A stretch of 46,787 bases of DNA, taken from assembly GCF_003287355.1 (NCBI RefSeq), contig NZ_QMIM01000009.1, positions 1-46,787 on the forward strand. The letters are read 5' to 3'. Shown here in pieces: positions 41,492 through 46,787 of this stretch. The position numbers and the translations under genes are program-made. The notes under the pieces are model-generated. The model made no database searches and was not told the origin of the DNA. It saw nothing but the letters and a program-made list of their open reading frames with translations. Source of the stretch: Halorubrum sp. 48-1-W (GTDB taxonomy: Archaea > Halobacteriota > Halobacteria > Halobacteriales > Haloferacaceae). Position 1 is the stretch's first letter, and each line of letters begins with the position of its first letter.

Positions 41492-43432
41492 TCAGATATC
41501 GGTGATACGCTCGTACGCATCGTCCAGCACGGCGGCGTCCTCTGGCAAGAGCGCGACCATCACGTAGCGGGCGTGGGTGGAGAAGTAGTCGACCAGGACA
41601 GCGATGCGCCCGGCGTCGATCGCTTCCAGAGAGTCAAGCAGCATGAACGGGACCCTCTCAGACACGTCGTGGACGAGATAGCCGGCGAGTGCGAACACCA
41701 GACCCGTCACCTCGCGCTCGCTCTCGGAGAGGTGATCGACGGTGTCCTCGTAGGCTGCTCCCGAGCCAGTCGTGCGGACGACATGGAGTTCGAAAGCCTG
41801 TTTGGTCACCTTGCGACGCCCTTCCCTGACCTCGCGCTCAACACGTTCGATCCAGATCCGGTCGAGGTTCTCGTACTCGAGCCGGTCTAGCAGCGAGTCC
41901 ATGTGGTCGTTGAACGCCTCAACCGCCTCCCGTTCGATTCGACCGATCCGCGTGCGGAGGCGCTCGATTTCCTCAGTTACGTCGTCGAGTTCGTCGTGAA
42001 TCTCGCCCTCATCCTGGATATGTGCCTCCGCCTCGGCGATATCGGCTTCGACGTCTTCCAACTGGTTTTCTACCCGTCCGAGTTCGTACTCCAGTTCGTT
42101 TGCGTTCCGGTGGAGGTCGAGTACCTCGTCGTACTCCTCGCCCTCCAGTTCGTCGATCGCGGCCTCGACCTCCTCGATCGCCTCGGTCACGTGCTCGCGT
42201 CGATCCCGGAGGTCGTCTATTGTCGCCTCCGTCCGCTCGATCTCCGTCTCGAGTTCGTCCAGCCGGCGTTCGAGTCGGTCGCGTTCCGTTCGGGCCTGTT
42301 CGATTTCTCGCTTCTCGCTCCGGAGTTGCTCGATCTCGGATTCGAGTCGGTCGACCTCGCCGACTTTCGACTGGCTGCGGTCGCGTAGCTGCTCGAGTGT
42401 GGACTCGATCTGACCCGGGTCGATCGCGGTACCACAGGTCCAACAGGTGACGGCATGGTCGACGAGCTGGTCCGTGAGAGCCCCGTCACCCCCCGCGTCG
42501 AGGTCGATCGGCGCCCCCGGCCCGTCCTCGTCAAGCATCCCTTCGTTGAACCGGATCACGCTCTGGAGTTCGTTCACCTGGCTTTCGAGTTCGCTCTTTC
42601 GCTGCCGGAGCTCTCGGAGCTGCGCATCGATCTCGTCGGCGTTGGTGTCGGGCGCGTCACCTCGATCCTTCAGTTCGGACCCGTACTCTCGGCGTTCCGT
42701 CTCGAGCGCCCGGAGGCTCTCCTGTTCGGTTTCGAGTTCGTACCGCACGTCATCGAGGTCGGCGCGCTTCTCGCGGAGTTCTTCGAGTCGGTCTTCGAGT
42801 TCGGACTGTTCCGCCTGCTGGGTCTCGACGTCGGCGTCGGCCGCGTCGAGTTCGTCCTCCACGGCTTCGAGTTCGGCTTTCGTCTGCTCGATCTGCTCAT
42901 GGAGTGTCTCGCGACGATCCTCGAGGTCGCGGAGTTCGCCCTTCCGGTCGTCGATAACGTCGAGTTCCGCTTCGAGGCCATCACGACGGTTTTGGAGGCG
43001 GTTGATCTCGGACTGGATCTCCTCGGTGTCGACGGGGCGCATGATGAGCTCTCTGAGGTCTGCGTTCGTCGCGACTGCCCGTCGCGCCTCGTTTGACTCG
43101 AGCAGGAACGCGAACAGGTCCGCCAACTCGGGATCGTCGAGGTACGGGTCGCCGCCCTGCTCGATGCCCCCTTCACGCCGGGTGAACGTCCGGGAGTACG
43201 TCTCCTCGCCTCGTTCGAGCGTGACCTCGGCGTTGTCGGCGTCCCCTTTCATCGCGACGTTCTCGCTTCCGAGCGCGGCCATGATGGCCTGAAGGAACGA
43301 CGTACGGTTTGTGGCGTTCCGGCCGACGAGGATAGTTACCCCGGACTCGAACGTAACCTCCGTCTGCCGAATTCCTCCGATATTGTGGGCGTGGACTGTG
43401 GCCCTCGGTGCGGAGGCCTGTTGTCGCTGCAT
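41492..43432 (-). CDS. Archaea-specific SMC/Rad50-related coiled-coil protein
   Basis: This 646-residue protein has globular ends and a long coiled coil. The N-terminal lobe has VTILVGRNATNRTSFLQAIMAALG, in which the Walker A reads G37-RNATN-R-T-S45 without the usual GK. Coiled-coil arms (about 136-300 and 345-510) are rich in Glu, Arg and Leu heptads and meet at a zinc-hook-like C330-W-T-C333-G. The C-terminal lobe has the signature-like LSESEREVTGLVFALAGYLVHD and a Walker B-like PFMLLDSLEAIDAGRIAVLVDYF. It belongs with the haloarchaeal SMC-like proteins found next to RdfA. It probably shares transcription with rdfA, 96 bp upstream. Role likely in chromosome or cell-shape organisation, inferred. 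Confidence 0.88.
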   Translation of the reverse strand: MQRQQASAPRATVHAHNIGGIRQTEVTFESGVTILVGRNATNRTSFLQAIMAALGSENVAMKGDADNAEVTLERGEETYSRTFTRREGGIEQGGDPYLDDPELADLFAFLLESNEARRAVATNADLRELIMRPVDTEEIQSEINRLQNRRDGLEAELDVIDDRKGELRDLEDRRETLHEQIEQTKAELEAVEDELDAADADVETQQAEQSELEDRLEELREKRADLDDVRYELETEQESLRALETERREYGSELKDRGDAPDTNADEIDAQLRELRQRKSELESQVNELQSVIRFNEGMLDEDGPGAPIDLDAGGDGALTDQLVDHAVTCWTCGTAIDPGQIESTLEQLRDRSQSKVGEVDRLESEIEQLRSEKREIEQARTERDRLERRLDELETEIERTEATIDDLRDRREHVTEAIEEVEAAIDELEGEEYDEVLDLHRNANELEYELGRVENQLEDVEADIAEAEAHIQDEGEIHDELDDVTEEIERLRTRIGRIEREAVEAFNDHMDSLLDRLEYENLDRIWIERVEREVREGRRKVTKQAFELHVVRTTGSGAAYEDTVDHLSESEREVTGLVFALAGYLVHDVSERVPFMLLDSLEAIDAGRIAVLVDYFSTHARYVMVALLPEDAAVLDDAYERITDI

Positions 43433-43528
43433 AGGCGTTTTGCCAGTGGAAATCGTATAAACATGTCGACGCTAGTCCCGATGTCGTCGCCCACTCGTGA
43501 GGGCGTCGCCACCCCCTCGCACAGGCTG

Positions 43529-44146
43529 CTACTCGTCCGAACCGACGCAGTCGCAGCCGCCGTTGTCGAGTAACGCCTCAACAGCGTACTTCGTGCCACA
43601 GTCTCTACACAGCACGTTAACCTCTACCAGCGTGCGGAACGAGCCGAGCTCGATGTCATCGTTCCGTCGCAATTGTGCCAGTTTGCTGTTGGTAACCGAT
43701 TGAACGCGACCACGAAGTCGCTGGATGTGCTCCTTCTCGGATTCGGTTCGGTCTCTCTTCTCACTAGAGTACGAGGCGCCGCGGTGTTCTCTCAGGTAGG
43801 TTCGGATAGCTTGGTAGGTAACGAACTCCTGTTGAAGGTGATCGACGTCGACATCCTCACGATCGAGGCGACGTTTGGCCCGCGTACGGTCGGCGGTGCT
43901 AACGTCGTCGTCAGTCAGAAGTCGGTACACGTTTTCGACGTCTCCGTCGAGAGGTTGTATTTCTGCATCGATCAGTGCGACACGGAGGAGTTCCCGATTG
44001 AACTCGTCGGCAAGGTCTCGCAAACTCTTCCGTTCGTCACCGTTCGCAGTCCAGCGACGTTCGAGTCGGTCACCGATCCCATCCAAATCGTGCTTCTCGA
44101 TCAGCTGTTCTACTTTGCCCCGACGGCCGGGTTCTGAATCACTCAC
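43529..44146 (-). CDS. rdfA: Rod-determining factor RdfA-like protein
   Basis: A 205-residue protein starting, from GTG 44146, MSDSEPGRRGKVEQLIEKHDLDGIGDRLERRWTANGDERKSLRDLADEFN in pieces. This is the conserved N-terminal domain of the haloarchaeal RdfA family, linked to the switch to rod-shaped cells in Haloferax. A helical middle (SVTNSKLAQLRRNDDIELG) precedes a C-terminal zinc-ribbon-like CRDCGTKY...NGGCDCVG. An in-frame TTG at 44188 would extend the N-terminus by 14 residues without similarity, so the GTG is preferred. The right copy of the 25-bp repeat covers its promoter region. It is followed by the SMC-related gene. Confidence 0.8.
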   Translation of the reverse strand: MSDSEPGRRGKVEQLIEKHDLDGIGDRLERRWTANGDERKSLRDLADEFNRELLRVALIDAEIQPLDGDVENVYRLLTDDDVSTADRTRAKRRLDREDVDVDHLQQEFVTYQAIRTYLREHRGASYSSEKRDRTESEKEHIQRLRGRVQSVTNSKLAQLRRNDDIELGSFRTLVEVNVLCRDCGTKYAVEALLDNGGCDCVGSDE

Positions 44147-44184
44147 TACTCTCCGGTCCGGCTCCGAGGGTAAAGGCGTACGGA

Positions 44185-44209
44185 TCAAATAATAACAGTA
44201 CTGTTGTTA
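44185..44209. repeat. Right copy of 25-bp near-direct repeat, over the rdfA promoter
   Basis: It begins TCAAATAATAACAGTAC and includes the perfect palindrome AACAGTACTGTT (44194-44205). Read on the minus strand, the TTATTATTTGA part is 40-50 bp ahead of the GTG start of rdfA and could be its TATA box. A regulator bound at the palindrome would therefore control rdfA. Confidence 0.65.
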
Positions 44210-44342
44210 GGTACCCTCTGAAATCGCTATCGCGAACTGATCGGAACGCTCACTCGTGGTACAGTGTCGTCCGACGTCTCGTCCGTATGAACCCGTGATA
44301 TCGACCCGAAACTTGATTCCGGTGGTGGACAAACAGCTACCT

Positions 44343-45212
44343 ATGTGCTCCAGTAACACGGACGAGCACGTCGTGCTCCTCACCGGCGGTACGAGCGGTA
44401 TCGGTCGGATCGCTGCGACGGAACTGGCCGAGCATGGGGCGACCGTCGGGGTCGTCGGTCGGGAGCGGTCCCGTGGAGAGTCGCTGGCGGCCGAGTCGTC
44501 GACGCTGCCGGGCGAGATCCGGTTCCACCGCGCCGACCTGGCGACGCAGTCAGCGGTGCGTTCACTCGCGACGGAGATCCGAGAGACGTACGATCAGCTC
44601 GATGCGCTCGTCCACAACGCCGGACTCTCTGTGAGCGAGCGCACCGAGACCGCCGACGGGGTCGAACGCACGCTCGCGGTCAACCATCTGGCTCCATATC
44701 TTCTCACACACGAACTGCTCGACGTCGTACTCGCGTCGGCGCCGGCCCGGATCGTCACGACCGGCTCCGAAACCCATCGTCGCGCCTCGATCGATTTCGA
44801 GGACCTCCAGTTCGAGCGCGACTACGACGCCCTGCAGGCTTACTCACGGTCGAAACTCGCGCTGATCGCGTTCACGCTCGAACTCGCTGACCGAGTTCCG
44901 GAAGGCGTGACCGCAAACAGCTTCCACCCCGGATTCGTCCCGTCGACGAACCTGTTTCGCGACGTTGCCCTCACTACTCGGCTCGCCGTTCGTATTGCGG
45001 GGATCGTTCCCGGTATCGGGACCAGCGAACGGGTGGGCGGACGACGGCTGGTCCGTCTCGCCACTGAGCCCGAGTTCGGCGACCGGACTGGCGTTTACGT
45101 GACTGGTGACGGTGCCGTCCAACCGTCCGACGAGGCTACCGACCCCGAGATCCGGACCCGCCTCTGGCGCCGGAGCGCCGACCTCGTTGGCGTCGATCCG
45201 GCGTGGCCCTGA
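44343..45212 (+). CDS. SDR-family oxidoreductase (retinol-dehydrogenase-like)
   Basis: A 289-residue SDR with TGGTSGIG, HNAGLS, NHLAPYLLTHELLD, the serine segment IVTTGSETH and YSRSKLALIAFTLELA (Tyr-x3-Lys), followed by HPGFVPSTNLFRD. It lacks the mycofactocin-type insertion and its NHLAPYLLT motif places it among retinol/protochlorophyllide-like dehydrogenases. ATG 44343 is chosen; the open frame extends upstream to 44256 without similarity. It is not linked by strand or spacing to the MFT-type SDRs. The substrate is unknown. Confidence 0.88.
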   Translation: MCSSNTDEHVVLLTGGTSGIGRIAATELAEHGATVGVVGRERSRGESLAAESSTLPGEIRFHRADLATQSAVRSLATEIRETYDQLDALVHNAGLSVSERTETADGVERTLAVNHLAPYLLTHELLDVVLASAPARIVTTGSETHRRASIDFEDLQFERDYDALQAYSRSKLALIAFTLELADRVPEGVTANSFHPGFVPSTNLFRDVALTTRLAVRIAGIVPGIGTSERVGGRRLVRLATEPEFGDRTGVYVTGDGAVQPSDEATDPEIRTRLWRRSADLVGVDPAWP

Positions 45213-45219
45213 TTTGCTC

Positions 45220-46070
45220 CGGGGTGAGACCGCATTTACTAGACGTTAGAAATACGTTCTCATATTTGAAACTGGGAGTCGATCGATCGCTGTATCGATC
45301 GCTGTGTCGATCGCTGTTGTACGTTCGTCGAGTGAGTCGAAGAGGCGGTTGTTGCGCGTTGCCTGGAGTCGTCTCCAGCATTCCTCGACTGGGTTCTACT
45401 CCGGCGAGTACGAAGGGCGCGTCACGAAGGTGCGGTCGTCAGGGGCAGTCAGGTCGTCAGGGGCAGTGAGGCCCGTGACGGCCGATGCCTGAAAATACGG
45501 TACTCCATCCAATACGACAATCAGATCATCTTCAGATTCTACACATAGTATTAAACTGATAATTTTGTGTGATCGGCAGTGGTGTACTCCGTGAGCCGAG
45601 AGGAGAAGCGTTCACCGTCCTCGGTGATCGCGCCCGACAAACGCGTCCACTTCCATTGACCGGATACTTCGACGGCGGGCTGCGTACCACACGGAAACCC
45701 CCCTCAACGCGATTCGACTTGGACAGACGTCTCCGTTTGATCGAGACACACTACTGTGGCGTCCGTCTTCCGCCGCTTTTTTTCGTCTCGTCGTGGAACG
45801 CTTCTTGGTCGCTATCGTCGGATTCGGTGGCTGAGTGAGGTGGTTTTGATAGCTCAATCCCGCCTCTTTCAAGAACCGCCGACAACTCGAGATCGAGTAT
45901 TCGACACTGTACGTTTCTTCGAGATATTCTCGTGCGAGCGCCGGCGTCCACGCCGGCGCGTCACAGCCGATCTCTCGAGGCGATCCGTGGACAGTTCGCT
46001 CGAACTCTTCTTATTGTAGTTCTGAGAGTTTTCGCTTTCGGCCAGATCACTGAGTATCAGAAACAGCCTG
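45220..46070 (-). mobile_element. Decayed IS630-family insertion sequence
   Basis: Read on the minus strand, pieces of an IS630-type transposase appear in order. First is EEFERTVHGSPREIGCDAPAWTPALAREYLEETYS, just after an in-frame stop near 46018. Then come SCRRFLKEAGLSYQ (45840-45900), SVSRSNGDVCPSRIALRGVSVW (45680-45760), a degenerate DDLIVVLDGVPYFQASAV part (45480-45530), and the family C-terminus SP-EYNPVEECWRRLQATRNNRLFDSLDER (45320-45420). Multiple frameshifts and stops make it inactive. Confidence 0.8.
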
Positions 46071-46076
46071 TTCGAG

Positions 46077-46620
46077 TGGTTCGTCAGGTACGCAGATCCA
46101 CGCGAAAGCGAACGATCGTAGCCACTCGTCCGCAGTTTCTGCTTCGGCTCTGGTGAAACAGTTTGAGAAACGGATGGTTCTGTGTTTCACCTTATAATTG
46201 ACATATTTGGCACTGTTCCGAGTTCCATGTCGTTCGTATCTGAAATCGAAGCCATGTTTTTGCAGGCTCGGTGAAGTAGAACCGCGTCATCAACGAGAGA
46301 GATCGCGTCATCGACGTCGTGCTTTTGCCGGAGTTCCGTGAAAAACTGATCTGCGGTCACGTTCGTTCCTGTTGGTTCAAGCGTTGTATGGTGAAGTTCG
46401 TTCGAATCGGGATCGACGGTAGCGTACAGCCCATCTCGTTCACCATCGAGCTGACTCACGGTCTCATCAACCGCGACGTGATTCGGACGCCGACCAGATT
46501 CCGGCTGTAGGTCAGTCGTACGAACCCTGTTACGAACGATAGACCGAACCCGATCAACACCGAATACCTCGAGAAACAAAACAGTATTTGAAAACGATTA
46601 TTCACCCAGGTGAACACCGA
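46077..46620 (-). mobile_element. Truncated IS6-family insertion sequence, close relative of the 4980 copy
   Basis: The minus-strand frame at 46187-46579 reads FLEVFGVDRVRSIVRNR, then NHVAVDETVSQLDGERDGLYATVDPDSNELHHTTLEPTGTNV and ELRQKHDVDDAISLVDDAVLLHRACKN, matching the 4980-5665 element closely, including its degenerate continuation. It lacks a clear right terminal repeat and the N-terminal transposase start. It directly abuts the IS630 remnant. Shared decay between this copy and the 4980 copy suggests one derived from the other after inactivation, or that both are moved in trans. Confidence 0.75.
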
Positions 46621-46787
46621 CCGTTCTCGACCGCCCAATCATAAGGAGTTCATATACACTACGATAATGAGCGTGTCATAGAAGACTTCCCACACCAAAC
46701 AGGAATCGCTCAACACAGGTGAAGGAACGAACGATTCTGCGGTGGCGTGCCGGTGAGCGCCCGGAGGGCGCGAACCGCCCGCGAGGG
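46621..46787. other. Right window edge, no gene seen
   Basis: Mixed AT-rich then GC-rich sequence. A possible plus-strand frame opens near 46720 (KERTILRWRAGERPEGANRPRG) and runs off the window, but its repetitive Arg/Gly character looks like non-coding GC-rich sequence. Confidence 0.3.

Noticed and set aside
44343-45212. SDR near the right end considered as part of the MFT set
   Set aside because: It has the NHLAPYLLTHELL motif of retinol-dehydrogenase-like SDRs and no MFT-type lid insertion.
1-46787. CRISPR arrays, tRNA and rRNA genes
   Set aside because: No regularly spaced direct repeats of CRISPR type and no cloverleaf or rRNA-like stretch were recognised. The only repeats are the short tandems, IS ends and paralogous genes described.

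Overview
The window is 46.8 kb of haloarchaeal (class Halobacteria) DNA. The evidence is high GC, very acidic proteins, TATA boxes placed for leaderless or short-leader transcripts, remnants of IS6- and IS630-type halobacterial insertion sequences, and haloarchaea-typical families (DUF7344, RdfA, archaea-specific SMC-related protein). The first 4.9 kb (deacylase end, two hypothetical genes, a metal-exporting P-type ATPase) is very GC-rich and looks like ordinary chromosome. At about 4.93 kb the composition changes and an accessory region begins, punctuated by decayed insertion sequences. || The core of the accessory region is a complete-looking mycofactocin (MFT) biosynthesis locus at 6.4-11 kb: mftE (creatininase-like peptidase) divergent from mftA (39-residue precursor ending IDGICGVY, missing from ordinary ORF lists because of its size), mftB, mftC and mftF. 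Two parts are unusual. MftF carries a C-terminal FkbM-type methyltransferase domain, and MftC has lost much of the usual SPASM cysteine set. No mftD, mftG or mftR is seen in the window. || Most of the rest looks like the redox equipment that would use MFT. There is an NDMA-type zinc alcohol dehydrogenase (11.7-12.9 kb); a fixBCX-SDR-fixA electron-transfer-flavoprotein operon headed by an OYE/FadH-type flavoenzyme (13.5-19.8 kb); a pair of Mg/Co-chelatase-like AAA+ ATPases, one with a VWA domain (19.9-23.1 kb); six tandem MFT-coupled SDR dehydrogenases (23.3-28.3 kb); an E1alpha/E1beta/E2 2-oxoacid (or acetoin) dehydrogenase operon whose E2 is fused to an OsmC-like domain (28.8-32.8 kb); three further MFT-type SDRs (33.8-37.1 kb); and a second OYE/FadH enzyme (37.2-39.1 kb). 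In total nine intact MFT-type SDRs and two degraded copies are present. The likely theme, by inference, is oxidation of a set of secondary alcohols or terpenoid/steroid-like substrates by nicotinoproteins that pass electrons to mycofactocin, with the Fix/ETF system as a candidate route to the quinone pool. || The right end holds a CinA-type domain protein, an IclR regulator with palindromes upstream that may control the catabolic genes, an RdfA plus SMC-related gene pair bordered by 25-bp near-direct repeats, an unrelated SDR, and IS630 and IS6 remnants. No tRNA, rRNA or CRISPR was recognised.
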